Source: Lachnospiraceae bacterium UBA7182 (GTDB lineage: Bacteria; Bacillota; Clostridia; Lachnospirales; Lachnospiraceae). From it: a stretch of 64,000 nucleotides of DNA. The notes below the pieces were generated by a model. The model did no database searches. It was not told the DNA's origin and saw nothing but the letters and a program-made list of their open reading frames with translations. Position 1 is the stretch's first letter. Each line of letters opens with the position of its first letter. The position numbers and the translations under genes are program-made. Below, in pieces: positions 50,333 through 59,543 of the stretch. Location of the stretch: the NCBI GenBank assembly GCA_002491115.1, contig DKVI01000041.1:25711-89710 (forward strand), read 5' to 3'.

Positions 50333-52214
50333 GATTTTCTTCTGTATCTTCGGAAAAATAGATTCCGTACCAGATCAGGAAAGAATAGACGGCCCAGATT
50401 TTGCGGTTGGCGTTTCGCCGGCCGCATCCTTGTTTTTTCAGAAGTTCCTCCAGTGCTTCTTCGGAGAAGAACTTTTTCGCTGTGGGAGATAAAAACGCTT
50501 CTTTTATATGGGCGGTCCCTGTGTCTGAACAGAGGAAATTGCCCAGAGGGACGGCAAAGCCTAATTTTCTGCGGTGGGAATTGGCGGCGGGCAGATGCCG
50601 TCCGGCGGCCTTGCGGAACAGGTATTTGGAGATCTGTCCTTTTTGTTTATAACGGGCGGGCAGGCAGCGGGCTGTCTCAAATACCTTCTGGTCCAGATAA
50701 GGCACCCGGAGTTCCAGCGAGTGGGCCATACTCATGCGGTCCGCCTTTTGCAGAATATCGCCCGGCAGCCAGTGGAGCAGGTCTATGTACTGCATGCGGC
50801 TGGCTTCGTCAAGTCCTTTTGCGTCCTGGTAGTCTTCGGCAAGCAGTTCTTGAGGAGAGCGGGCCGAAGTGGGGTTTAACAGAAGCCGTTTTCGTTCTTC
50901 CACCGTGAACAGATTCGCGTTTCCGATAAACCGTTCTTCCACAGGCTTGCTTCCCCGGATCAGAAAACTGCGTCCTTTGACATCCGGCAGACGTCCTGCC
51001 AGCCCGGCCAGTTTTTTGCGGAAGGCTTCCGGGAGCTTCCGGTAAGGTTTCAGGGCGTTCGGTTCGCAGTAGATACAGTATCCGCCGAACAGTTCGTCGG
51101 CTCCCTCGCCGGACACGACGACTTTTACTTTTCTGGCTGCCTCCCTGGCAAGAAAATACAGCGCGACGGCAGAAGGGTCTCCCGAAGGCTCGTCCATATG
51201 ATAGAGTACCTCGGGGACCGCTTCCCAAAACTCTTTTTCTGAAATCTTTTTTCCTGTATGTTCCAGATGCATTTTCCGGGCCAGCTCGCCCGCCAGAGGG
51301 ATTTCGTTGTATTTGCCCGGTTCGTTTCCGAACCCTACGGTAAAAGCTTTGTTTCCTGTAAACTCTGACGCTACCAGGCAGGAGTCCACGCCGCCGGAGA
51401 GGAAGGTCGCGATTTCCACGTCTGCTGCCATATGCGCGTGTACGGATTCTTCCACCGCCCGGTCGATTTGGGAAATCCACTGTTTTTCACTGGTATATAC
51501 AGGGTTTTTTGGCTTTTTCGGATGAAGAGAAGGACGAAAGTAACGGGGCAGCGTAAGGATATCGTCATCCGGTCTGTATTCCAGGAAGTGTCCTGGCAGA
51601 AGCTGATAGATCCCTTTAAAAAAAGTCTCCTCCAGGGCGGAATACTGGAAGGATAAATATTGTTCCAGGGCTTCCGGATTCAACTGTTTTTTATAGCCGG
51701 GATGGGGCAGGATGCCTTTGATCTCCGAAGCGAACAGAAAACAACTGTCCGTCAGGGTGTAGTAAAAAGGTTTGATCCCGAAATGGTCCCGGGCGGCGTA
51801 GAGTTTCTGTTCTTTTTCATCCCAGATGACAAAGGCGAACATGCCGCGCAGATGTTCCGGGAGCCGTTCTTTCCATTCCTCATACCCATGGAGCAGCACT
51901 TCCGAATCTCCCAGGCTTAAAAAATGGTGCCCCGCCTGGGAAAGTTCCCGTCGAAGCTCCTGATAATTATAGATTTCCCCGTTAAATACCAGTACTTTAT
52001 CTCCGGTTTCGTTGGTCATAGGCTGCGTGCTGCCTGCCGGATCAATGATCGCAAGCCTTTGAAAGCCCAGCGCGGCCCGGTCGGACAGCCAGCTCTTTCC
52101 CTGATCCGGCCCCCGGTGTATCAGCGCCGCCATCATATCTTCCAGCGTCCGCTGCGTCAGATCCCTGTCTTTCCCTGTTTTTTCTCTGTTGATCCATCCA
52201 CATATACCACACAT
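50325..52214 (-). CDS. asnB: Asparagine synthetase B (glutamine-hydrolysing)
   Basis: 629 residues, starting MCGICGW so that Cys2 becomes the N-terminal nucleophile. The class II glutaminase domain fills about 1-210; the synthetase domain has SGGVDSCLVAS (PP-loop) and VVSGEGADELFGGY. It converts aspartate to asparagine using glutamine and ATP. A MRSEKN extension was rejected since it would remove the N-terminal Cys. GGAGTG precedes the start. Convergent with the CsoR-like gene. Confidence 0.96.
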   Translation of the reverse strand: MCGICGWINREKTGKDRDLTQRTLEDMMAALIHRGPDQGKSWLSDRAALGFQRLAIIDPAGSTQPMTNETGDKVLVFNGEIYNYQELRRELSQAGHHFLSLGDSEVLLHGYEEWKERLPEHLRGMFAFVIWDEKEQKLYAARDHFGIKPFYYTLTDSCFLFASEIKGILPHPGYKKQLNPEALEQYLSFQYSALEETFFKGIYQLLPGHFLEYRPDDDILTLPRYFRPSLHPKKPKNPVYTSEKQWISQIDRAVEESVHAHMAADVEIATFLSGGVDSCLVASEFTGNKAFTVGFGNEPGKYNEIPLAGELARKMHLEHTGKKISEKEFWEAVPEVLYHMDEPSGDPSAVALYFLAREAARKVKVVVSGEGADELFGGYCIYCEPNALKPYRKLPEAFRKKLAGLAGRLPDVKGRSFLIRGSKPVEERFIGNANLFTVEERKRLLLNPTSARSPQELLAEDYQDAKGLDEASRMQYIDLLHWLPGDILQKADRMSMAHSLELRVPYLDQKVFETARCLPARYKQKGQISKYLFRKAAGRHLPAANSHRRKLGFAVPLGNFLCSDTGTAHIKEAFLSPTAKKFFSEEALEELLKKQGCGRRNANRKIWAVYSFLIWYGIYFSEDTEENPT

Positions 52215-52334
52215 GTTCTTTTCACTCCGCATTTGTATTTTGATATTTTATGGATGTATCATAACAGAGGGGTATTTCCTCTTTTTCGCCGGATTGTTTC
52301 AGGATTGTTTCCGACTGTAAATTTTCTTTTACAT

Positions 52335-53744
52335 TTACAGCTCCAGGATTACGCATTGCCGCCTCTTAAGGGTGCCGTCCCCGGAGGTTTCCACAAGAAT
52401 GCGCCGGGTTGTCTCATCATATTCCATGCGGATGACGTTTCTGAGATCTTTGTACAGCAGCCGTTCACTTTCATCTTCTGCGGAATACAGATACAGATCT
52501 ACAGACGAAATATCCCATTCTTTTTGCAGCGTAAAAGGGTCCGGGTTCGTCAGGTTCACAGTTGCTTTTATATTATAAGCATTGGCGTCCTGGGTACACA
52601 AAAGCAGGCAATCGCCGGAGTCAAGGCGTAGAAAATCCAGGACGGCATGGGAAAAATCTGTCTTTATTCCCGAAGTGCCGTGTGTCAGATCGGTACTCCA
52701 CATCCGGGAAACGTCGTACAGATAGTAGACATGATTGGATTTTACATCCAGCGCGTACCGAAAATACGGCATACTCTCCGGTGTTCCGTACAGATAATAG
52801 GAATTTTCCGTGTAAGCCAGTTCGGGGTCGTCCGGCGGAAGACTATAGGACTCAATGGCAAGGACTGATTTGTCATATTCCTGGATAACAGTTAAAAGTC
52901 CCGCCTGGCCGGACCGGTCGAAAAGCCCGGTTTCCCAGATCAGTTGGGAAGCAGCCTCCACAATGGGCAATGTATCGTCCGGCGGATAGAAGCTTGAAAA
53001 TTCGTCGATAGAGACAAAGGATTCTTCCCCCTCATCCAATCGGTCTTTCCGACAGTCGTAGAGCAGGATCAGTTTCTGGTGAAGGCTGCCTGTTGTATCA
53101 AAGGAAACCCATCGGCCGCTGGGGGAGAAAGCGCCTTTTGCTTCCCCCTCTTTCGGAGGCGCTCCCTGGTACAGTGTGTAAGGGGTCTGTGTTTCAAAGT
53201 CATAAAACCAGACAAAGTAATTGTCCCAGGATTCCGCTCTGGCATAGACCAGCATCTTTTTCCCGTCAGGAGAAAGCAGCATCTTTTCGATTTCGTACAG
53301 AAGATCTTCCCCTGCGTCGGCTTCTCCTTCTTCAGACGCTTCATAAGGGGACCACAGACGCCAGAATATGGGATGGAGCACTTTCTGAGGTTCTTCCCAG
53401 GGCGTTTTGGACTGACCGGAAGTATCATAAAAACCATATCGATAATCCACCTGCCGAAGCAGGGGCATCTGTCCGTCTGTATTCTCTTCGTTGGCGATGA
53501 CAGAGACCTCATGTTCGCCGCAGCCTTTTAACGAAGCGCTCTGGTCCAGGGCAGGGCTGGTTTCGTAAGAATAGGTATAGATCTTTTTTACGGTGAAATC
53601 TTCTCCTGTGGCCGGATCTTCCGACTCTGGGTCCAGCGTATAGAGGTCCGGCAAAAGCAGCGTCTTTTCCCTGGGCGCGCATCCTGTAAGGGAACATACA
53701 GACAGAATGACCAAAAGTGCGGGTATGAGACATTTTCTGTTCAT
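52335..53744 (-). CDS. Lipoprotein with WD40/TolB-like propeller segments, two-component-linked
   Basis: 469 residues from ATG 53744, with GGGAGGAAAA just upstream. Signal peptide MNRKCLIPALLVILSVCSL with lipobox LTGC. The mature region has repeated beta-propeller-type blades (SPDGKKMLVYARA, FSPSGRWVSFDTTG). I do not know the exact family. It is co-transcribed with the histidine kinase, whose stop overlaps its ATG (ATGA). The arrangement response regulator-kinase-lipoprotein parallels MtrAB-LpqB of actinobacteria, where the lipoprotein modulates the sensor. Confidence 0.75.
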   Translation of the reverse strand: MNRKCLIPALLVILSVCSLTGCAPREKTLLLPDLYTLDPESEDPATGEDFTVKKIYTYSYETSPALDQSASLKGCGEHEVSVIANEENTDGQMPLLRQVDYRYGFYDTSGQSKTPWEEPQKVLHPIFWRLWSPYEASEEGEADAGEDLLYEIEKMLLSPDGKKMLVYARAESWDNYFVWFYDFETQTPYTLYQGAPPKEGEAKGAFSPSGRWVSFDTTGSLHQKLILLYDCRKDRLDEGEESFVSIDEFSSFYPPDDTLPIVEAASQLIWETGLFDRSGQAGLLTVIQEYDKSVLAIESYSLPPDDPELAYTENSYYLYGTPESMPYFRYALDVKSNHVYYLYDVSRMWSTDLTHGTSGIKTDFSHAVLDFLRLDSGDCLLLCTQDANAYNIKATVNLTNPDPFTLQKEWDISSVDLYLYSAEDESERLLYKDLRNVIRMEYDETTRRILVETSGDGTLKRRQCVILEL

Positions 53745-55243
53745 GCTTTTTCCTCCCATGCTTTCAGACAGATATAAAAGAGGGTACTTTCTCCCGGCTT
53801 ACTCTTTACGCCGATGGACCCGCCGTGCTCGTCCATGATTTTTTTGCAGATGGAAAGGCCCAGCCCTGAACTTCCCTGTTCCCGGGAACAGGCTTTGTCC
53901 ACCCGGTAGAAGGGTTCAAAGATCTTCTCCTGATCTTCCATATTTAAACCTTTTCCCTGGTTTCTGACGCCCAGAAGCACGGAATCGCCTTTTTGAAGGC
54001 CGAAGATATGGATGACCGTCCGGCTGTCGCCGTATTTGATTGCGTTGTCGGTCAGGTTTACAAGTACCTGGCGCAATCGTTCTTCCACGCCCAGGACCAT
54101 CAGTTTTTCGGGAAAGTCTGCCCGGATCTGCATCTGATAACGCCTTGCCTTGACTTCCAGCGCCTGGGCCACGCTTGCGCCGGTCCGGCTTAAGTTCACG
54201 GGTTCTTTTACCATATAGGCGCTTTTGTCGGACATTTCCAGAAGCTGCAGTACCATCTGGTGCATTCTGGTACTTTCCTCCAGGATGTGGTGCAGTCCTT
54301 TTTCGGTAAGCTGCCGGTCGTTTGCCTGGTCCGCCTCCATGAGCTGGGCATAGCCCTGGATGGTGGTTAAAGGCGTCTTCAGTTCATGGGTCATGTTGTT
54401 GTAAAATTCCTGGCGGCTGCCCAGAAGGCCGATGATGCGCTCTTTGTCTTCCTGCATGTTTTTGAACTGGGAACCGATCATTTCCAGCATGACGCTGAAA
54501 TTTCTTGACAGTTCTCCGATTTCATCTTTGCGCCGGGAGTCCGCCAGCTGCGCCAGTGTCTGCATATTGATCTGTTCTCTGGAAAGGTCGTCCACGACCT
54601 GTCTTGAGATTTTGGTGAGTTTCTGGACGGGGGAGAGAAGGCGTCCTGTCAGAAAGGCCAGCAGCAAAAAGGTCATGATAAATACGGATGCCGCCATCTG
54701 GCAAGCCAGACGTTCGGTCTGCATACGCTGGATAAAAAGTGAGGAGGCGTCCACCTGGTAACGAATGATGCCGATGGTCTTTTCTTCTATGACTACAGGC
54801 ATGGAGAAATAGACCAGCATGGTATCGGAGGCAGGATAGGTCATCGTGAAAGCGGCTTCTCCTTCCAGGGCATGCATAAGATCTTCGTCCGGCGCGTCCT
54901 TTGGCATCTGCATGCTGCCGTCCAGATATTCGCCTTTCTGGTCCAGTACGCTTAATCCCGTGCCGCCGATGACCTTTAATTCCCGGGCGATATCCCCGGC
55001 GATGCGGCGGTAGCTTTCTTCGTCGTTGTTGGCTCCGTTCAGCATGAGAAGCTGCCGGATATAGATACCGGAATTTTCCCGGATGCCCTGAAGTTCCCGC
55101 ATGATCTGGTCTTCCTGGTTCCGGGCAAGCCTTGTATGGATGCCGCCGTAGAGGAGGCAGCCGCCTGCCAGGAACACTGAGAGAAGTCCCGCCGCCATCT
55201 GCCGCCAGATACCGAAACGGTAAGGTTCTTTTTTAAGGAACAT
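53741..55243 (-). CDS. Sensor histidine kinase
   Basis: 500 residues: membrane segments at about 15-35 and 180-205, an extracytoplasmic sensor region between them, and a HAMP linker (TGRLLSPVQKLTKISRQV). H-box YNNMTHELKTPLTT; N-box NLTDNAIKYG; G boxes NQGKGLNME and GSSGLGLSI. Signals unknown. It overlaps the response regulator stop by 11 bp. Partner of the adjacent OmpR-type regulator. Confidence 0.94.
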   Translation of the reverse strand: MFLKKEPYRFGIWRQMAAGLLSVFLAGGCLLYGGIHTRLARNQEDQIMRELQGIRENSGIYIRQLLMLNGANNDEESYRRIAGDIARELKVIGGTGLSVLDQKGEYLDGSMQMPKDAPDEDLMHALEGEAAFTMTYPASDTMLVYFSMPVVIEEKTIGIIRYQVDASSLFIQRMQTERLACQMAASVFIMTFLLLAFLTGRLLSPVQKLTKISRQVVDDLSREQINMQTLAQLADSRRKDEIGELSRNFSVMLEMIGSQFKNMQEDKERIIGLLGSRQEFYNNMTHELKTPLTTIQGYAQLMEADQANDRQLTEKGLHHILEESTRMHQMVLQLLEMSDKSAYMVKEPVNLSRTGASVAQALEVKARRYQMQIRADFPEKLMVLGVEERLRQVLVNLTDNAIKYGDSRTVIHIFGLQKGDSVLLGVRNQGKGLNMEDQEKIFEPFYRVDKACSREQGSSGLGLSICKKIMDEHGGSIGVKSKPGESTLFYICLKAWEEKA

Positions 55244-55910
55244 ATTTATACCCCACGCCGAAGATGGTCACCAGGGCGTTTTCAAGCCCTGTTTTTTTGC
55301 GGACCCGCTGTACATGGATGTCCACGGTTCTTGTATCTCCCGCAAAGTCGTAGCCCCATATGCGGTCCAGAAGGATGGTGCGGGTGAACACCTGGCGGGG
55401 ATGCTTTAAGAAAAAGACCAATAGTTCATATTCTTTCGGAGTCAGATTTAAAAGTTTTCCGTGGCTGTAGACACTGTGTTCCCGTTCCACGACGGTTAAA
55501 TGTCCGCAGACCATCTGGCCGGACTCGGTAATCCCTTCGGCTTTATCGAACCTGCGCAGGATCGTCCGTACCCGGGCGATCACTTCCCGAAGATCAAAAG
55601 GTTTGGTGATATAGTCGTCGGCGCCGGACTCCAGACCATAGAGCTTGTCCTCCACATTGCCCCGGGCCGTCAGCATAAGGATCGGCATGGTATACTGTTC
55701 GGCCAGCATCCGGCATATGTCCACGCCGCTGATATCCGGCAGCATCCAGTCCAGAAGCACCACGTCCGGCTGTTCCCGGCAGGCCAGTTCAAAGCCTTCC
55801 CCGCCCGTACAGGCGCAGCGAACCAGGAACCCTTCCTTCTCAAACCCGTATTTTAAAATATCCGCAATCGGTTTCTCATCTTCAATAATCAGTATTTTTC
55901 TGTCTTTCAT
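55233..55910 (-). CDS. OmpR-family response regulator
   Basis: 225 residues. Receiver domain with LIIEDEKPIAD, phosphoacceptor Asp in DVVLLDWMLPD and the Lys in YITKPFDLRE. A winged-helix OmpR domain follows (LTPKEYELLVFFLKHP, TVDIHVQRVRKK). It is the first gene of the operon and has direct repeats TTACATTT overlapping its own -35, suggesting autoregulation. Confidence 0.96.
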   Translation of the reverse strand: MKDRKILIIEDEKPIADILKYGFEKEGFLVRCACTGGEGFELACREQPDVVLLDWMLPDISGVDICRMLAEQYTMPILMLTARGNVEDKLYGLESGADDYITKPFDLREVIARVRTILRRFDKAEGITESGQMVCGHLTVVEREHSVYSHGKLLNLTPKEYELLVFFLKHPRQVFTRTILLDRIWGYDFAGDTRTVDIHVQRVRKKTGLENALVTIFGVGYKYVP

Positions 55911-55952
55911 GGAAAATTCCTCGTTGTGTATGATTTATTTATTTACCAGACA

Positions 55953-55992
55953 AGTATAACTTAAACGTATCGGAAATGTAAATAAAATGTAA
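55953..55992 (-). promoter_or_regulatory. Response regulator promoter with 11-bp-spaced direct repeats
   Basis: On the minus strand, TTACAT (55976-55981) and TATACT (55953-55958) have a 17-bp spacer. The plus-strand octamer AAATGTAA occurs at 55974-55981 and 55985-55992, exactly one helical turn apart, overlapping and upstream of the -35. This is the layout of OmpR/PhoB-type sites. The same octamer is found at 58323-58330 upstream of glgC. Confidence 0.55.
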
Positions 55993-56027
55993 CGGAAGAT
56001 TTGCCGTCAGGCAGAGCAAATTCCCTA

Positions 56028-56056
56028 TTGCACAATTGCCTGGGATAGGATATACT
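56028..56056 (+). promoter_or_regulatory. nrdD promoter
   Basis: TTGCAC (56028-56033) and TATACT (56051-56056), spacer 17 bp; predicted start near 56063. Confidence 0.65.
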
Positions 56057-56059
56057 TAT

Positions 56060-56106
56060 TATCAATATTTGGCGTGCGTTTGCCAGATAAACACAATATA
56101 TAGGGG
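56060..56106 (+). promoter_or_regulatory. Tandem NrdR-box-like sites before nrdD
   Basis: ACACAATATATAGGGG (56091-56106) matches the NrdR consensus (ACACWATATATWGTGT) at 14 of 16 positions. A weaker copy, TATCAATATTTGGCGT, lies at 56060-56075. The 15-bp gap (centres 31 bp apart, three turns) is the spacing known for paired NrdR boxes. NrdR represses ribonucleotide reductase genes with ATP/dATP. Confidence 0.6.
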
Positions 56107-56116
56107 TGAATCAGTA

Positions 56117-58249
56117 GTGCATGTAGTTAAGAAAGATGGCACAAAAGAGACGTTTAATGTGGAGAAAATCGTCAATGCGGTCAACAAGTCTGCGGCCCGT
56201 ATCCTGTATACGTTTACAGAGGACGAGATCCGCTTTATCTGTGAGTTTGCGCAGAAAAAGGCGGAATCTCTGGGCAAAGAAGGGATCGACATCCAGGATA
56301 TGCACAATATCGTGGAGGGCGCGCTGGACCAGGTGAATCCGGCGGTGGCAAAGAGCTACCGGGATTACCGCAATTACAAAAAAGATTTTGTCCATATGAT
56401 GGATGACGTGTATACCAAAAGCCAGTCCATCCGTTACATCGGGGATAAAAGCAATGCGAACACAGACAGTGCCCTGGTGGCGACGAAGCGCAGTCTGATT
56501 TTTAACGAACTGAATAAAGAACTGTACCGGAAATTTTTCATGAACCGCAACGAACTGCAGGCCTGCCGGGACGGATATATCTACATCCACGACCAGTCGG
56601 CACGTTTAGACACCATGAACTGTTGCCTGTTTGATATCGGCAGCGTGTTAAGCGGCGGTTTTGAGATGGGCAATGTATGGTACAATGAGCCGAAGACGCT
56701 GGATACCGCCTTTGATGTCATGGGCGATATCATTTTAAGCACGGCGGCCCAGCAGTACGGCGGCTTTACGGTTCCGGAAGTGGACAAGGTGCTGGCGCCT
56801 TACGCCCAGAAAAGCTATCGGAAACATTACGAAGAATTTCTCTCTTACACAGACCCTTCCTGGGAGGGAGCCAGGGAAAAGGCAGAAACTTATGCCATGA
56901 ACAAAGTGCGAAGAGAATACGACCAGGGCTGGCAGGGGATCGAATATAAGTTAAATACCGTTGGTTCTTCCAGAGGGGATTATCCTTTTGTGACAGTGAC
57001 TATGGGGCTTGGCACGGAACTTTTTGAGAAAATGTGCAATATTTCCCTTCTCAAAGTCCATCAGGAAGGCCAGGGAAAGCCCGGTAATAAAAAGCCCGTT
57101 CTGTTCCCGAAGATTGTATTTTTGTATGACGAAGCAATCCATGGCCCGGGCTGTGTCTGCGAGGACGTGTTTGAGGCGGGGATTGACTGCTCGTCCAGGA
57201 CCATGTATCCGGACTGGCTGTCCTTGAGCGGGGAAGGATACATCTCCGAAATGTACAAAAAATACAAAAGGGTCATCAGTCCCATGGGATGCCGCGCTTT
57301 TTTAAGCCCCTGGTATGAAAGAGGCGGCATGCAGCCTGCCGACGAGGAGGACAGGCCCGTCTTTGTGGGAAGATTCAATATCGGGGCAGTCAGCCTGCAT
57401 CTGCCCATGATCCTGGCGCAGTCCCGCTCGGAAAACCGGGATTTCTATGAAGTGCTGGATTACTATCTGGAGATGATCAGAAATCTTCATATCCGTACCT
57501 ACGATTATTTGGGAGAGATGCGGGCTTCTACCAATCCGCTGGCTTACTGTGAAGGCGGTTTTTACGGAGGGCATTTAGATCCTCACGATAAGATCAAGCC
57601 TCTTTTAAAACCCATGACCGCGTCTTTTGGTATTACGGCGCTGAACGAGCTGCAGGAACTGTACAATGGAAAATCCATCCGGGAGGACGGGCAGTTCGCT
57701 CTGGAAGTCATGCAGTATATTAACAGGAAGATCAACCAGTACAAAGAAGAAGACGGTCATCTCTACGCCATTTACGGAACGCCTGCAGAAAGCCTGTGCG
57801 GCCTGCAGATCGAGCAGTTCCGTAAAAAATACGGCATTGTGGAAAATGTTTCCGACAGGCCGTATGTAAGCAACAGTTTTCACTGTCATGTGACGGAAGA
57901 CATGACGCCCATTGAGAAGCAGGACAAAGAAGGCCGTTTCTGGGAGCTGTGCAACGGCGGTAAGATCCAGTATGTGCGTTATCCTGTGGGCTATAATAAA
58001 GAGGCGGTCCGCACGCTGGTCAGAAGGGCTATGAAGAAAGGATTTTACGAAGGCGTGAACCTGTCTTTGGCCTACTGTGACGACTGCGGGCACCAGGAAC
58101 TGGACATGGATATCTGCCCCCGGTGCGGAAGCAAAAACCTGACCAAAATTGACAGAATGAACGGTTACTTGTCCTATTCCAGGGTCAAAGGGGACACGCG
58201 GCTGAACGCGGCGAAGATGGCGGAGATTGAGGAAAGGGTTTCCATGTAA
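56117..58249 (+). CDS. nrdD: Anaerobic ribonucleoside-triphosphate reductase NrdD
   Basis: 710 residues from GTG 56117, preceded by AGGGGTGA with 7 nt spacing. An N-terminal ATP cone (about 1-90) is followed by the NrdD core and C-terminal zinc-binding CDDCGHQELDMDICPRCG, then the glycyl radical motif RMNGYLS (Gly near residue 683). It reduces NTPs to dNTPs without oxygen. The activase NrdG is not directly downstream; glgC follows. Confidence 0.96.
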   Translation: MHVVKKDGTKETFNVEKIVNAVNKSAARILYTFTEDEIRFICEFAQKKAESLGKEGIDIQDMHNIVEGALDQVNPAVAKSYRDYRNYKKDFVHMMDDVYTKSQSIRYIGDKSNANTDSALVATKRSLIFNELNKELYRKFFMNRNELQACRDGYIYIHDQSARLDTMNCCLFDIGSVLSGGFEMGNVWYNEPKTLDTAFDVMGDIILSTAAQQYGGFTVPEVDKVLAPYAQKSYRKHYEEFLSYTDPSWEGAREKAETYAMNKVRREYDQGWQGIEYKLNTVGSSRGDYPFVTVTMGLGTELFEKMCNISLLKVHQEGQGKPGNKKPVLFPKIVFLYDEAIHGPGCVCEDVFEAGIDCSSRTMYPDWLSLSGEGYISEMYKKYKRVISPMGCRAFLSPWYERGGMQPADEEDRPVFVGRFNIGAVSLHLPMILAQSRSENRDFYEVLDYYLEMIRNLHIRTYDYLGEMRASTNPLAYCEGGFYGGHLDPHDKIKPLLKPMTASFGITALNELQELYNGKSIREDGQFALEVMQYINRKINQYKEEDGHLYAIYGTPAESLCGLQIEQFRKKYGIVENVSDRPYVSNSFHCHVTEDMTPIEKQDKEGRFWELCNGGKIQYVRYPVGYNKEAVRTLVRRAMKKGFYEGVNLSLAYCDDCGHQELDMDICPRCGSKNLTKIDRMNGYLSYSRVKGDTRLNAAKMAEIEERVSM

Positions 58250-58338
58250 TAAAATTGGTAAAATTGCATAAAAATACAGGGAATTTATCCGCGAATATTG
58301 GTAATATATGTGAAAAAAGACGAAATGTAACTTCAAAA

Positions 58339-58367
58339 TTGCATTTTTCTTAAGAAAATTGTATAAT
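58339..58367 (+). promoter_or_regulatory. glgC promoter
   Basis: TTGCAT (58339-58344) and TATAAT (58362-58367), spacer 17 bp. AAATGTAA (58323-58330) lies just upstream, the same octamer as in the response regulator promoter. Confidence 0.65.
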
Positions 58368-58400
58368 TAGTCTATGATAAATGAAAGAGAGGACCTTTCT

Positions 58401-59537
58401 ATGAAACAAAATAATATGTTGGCAATGATTCTGGCCGGCGGACGCGGTTCCCGGCTGCATGATCTGACCAATAAGGTGGCAAAACCGGCTGTTTCATATG
58501 GTGGAAAGTACAAAATTATTGACTTCCCCTTAAGTAACTGTGCGAACAGCGGAATTGACGTTGTCGGCGTGTTGACGCAGTATGAATCGGTTCTGTTGAA
58601 CAGCTATGTGGCAGGCGGCGGCAGATGGGGTCTGGACGCCCGTGACAGCGGTGTGTTTGTGCTTCCTCCCCGGGAAAAAGCGGACGCGAATCTGGACGTC
58701 TACAGAGGTACGGCGGACGCAATTTCACAGAACATTGATTTTGTGGATAACTACGATCCGGAGTATATGCTGATCCTTTCCGGAGACCACATCTACAAGA
58801 TGAACTATGCCAAGATGCTCCAGAGTCATAAGGAGAATAAGGCGGACGCTACCATCGCGGTGATCGAAGTCCCCATGAAAGAGGCAAGCCGTTTCGGTAT
58901 TATGAACACGGACCCGGAGACGGGAAGGATCGTGGAGTTTGAGGAGAAGCCGGCACAACCCAAGAGTAATCTCGCATCTATGGGAATCTATATATTTAAC
59001 TGGAAGCTGCTTCGTAAGATGCTGCTTGCAGATATGAAAAACGAAGAATCCAGCCATGATTTCGGTAAAGACATCATTCCGGCTCTTCTGAATGATGACA
59101 AGAGGCTGTTCGCATATAAATTCAAAGGTTACTGGAAAGACGTAGGAACCATCGATTCCCTCTGGGAAGCGAACATGGACCTTCTGGACAAGAAGAACGG
59201 ACTGGATCTGGATGACCGTACCTGGAAGATATATACGGAGGATAAACCGTCGCTTCCGCAGTACATTTCTTCTGAGGCAGATGTAAAACATGCATTTATC
59301 ACCCAGGGATGTATTGTAGAGGGTGAGGTAAAGAACTCTGTATTGTTTACCGGCGCGAAAGTCGGTGCAGGCGCCAAAGTCATTGACAGCGTTCTGATGC
59401 CGGATGTGGTGGTGGAAGACGGCGCCGTCGTTCAGAGAGCTCTGGTGGCGGACGGAGTGAAGATTGGAAGCGGCGCATCGGTCGGAAGCGCTGACAGTGA
59501 ACATATCGAGCTTGTAGCGAAAAATGTAAAGGGGTAA
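58401..59537 (+). CDS. glgC: Glucose-1-phosphate adenylyltransferase GlgC (catalytic)
   Basis: 378 residues from MKQNNMLAMILAGGRGSRLHD, the intact nucleotide-binding loop, then AKPAVSYGG. Catalytic Asp in the GDHIYKMNY region and Lys/Glu in GIMNTDPETGRIVEFEEKP. It makes ADP-glucose for glycogen. AGAGAGGA precedes ATG 58401; an earlier ATG at 58374 lies within the RBS-proximal leader. Paired with glgD. Confidence 0.96.
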   Translation: MKQNNMLAMILAGGRGSRLHDLTNKVAKPAVSYGGKYKIIDFPLSNCANSGIDVVGVLTQYESVLLNSYVAGGGRWGLDARDSGVFVLPPREKADANLDVYRGTADAISQNIDFVDNYDPEYMLILSGDHIYKMNYAKMLQSHKENKADATIAVIEVPMKEASRFGIMNTDPETGRIVEFEEKPAQPKSNLASMGIYIFNWKLLRKMLLADMKNEESSHDFGKDIIPALLNDDKRLFAYKFKGYWKDVGTIDSLWEANMDLLDKKNGLDLDDRTWKIYTEDKPSLPQYISSEADVKHAFITQGCIVEGEVKNSVLFTGAKVGAGAKVIDSVLMPDVVVEDGAVVQRALVADGVKIGSGASVGSADSEHIELVAKNVKG

Positions 59538-59543
59538 AATCAT

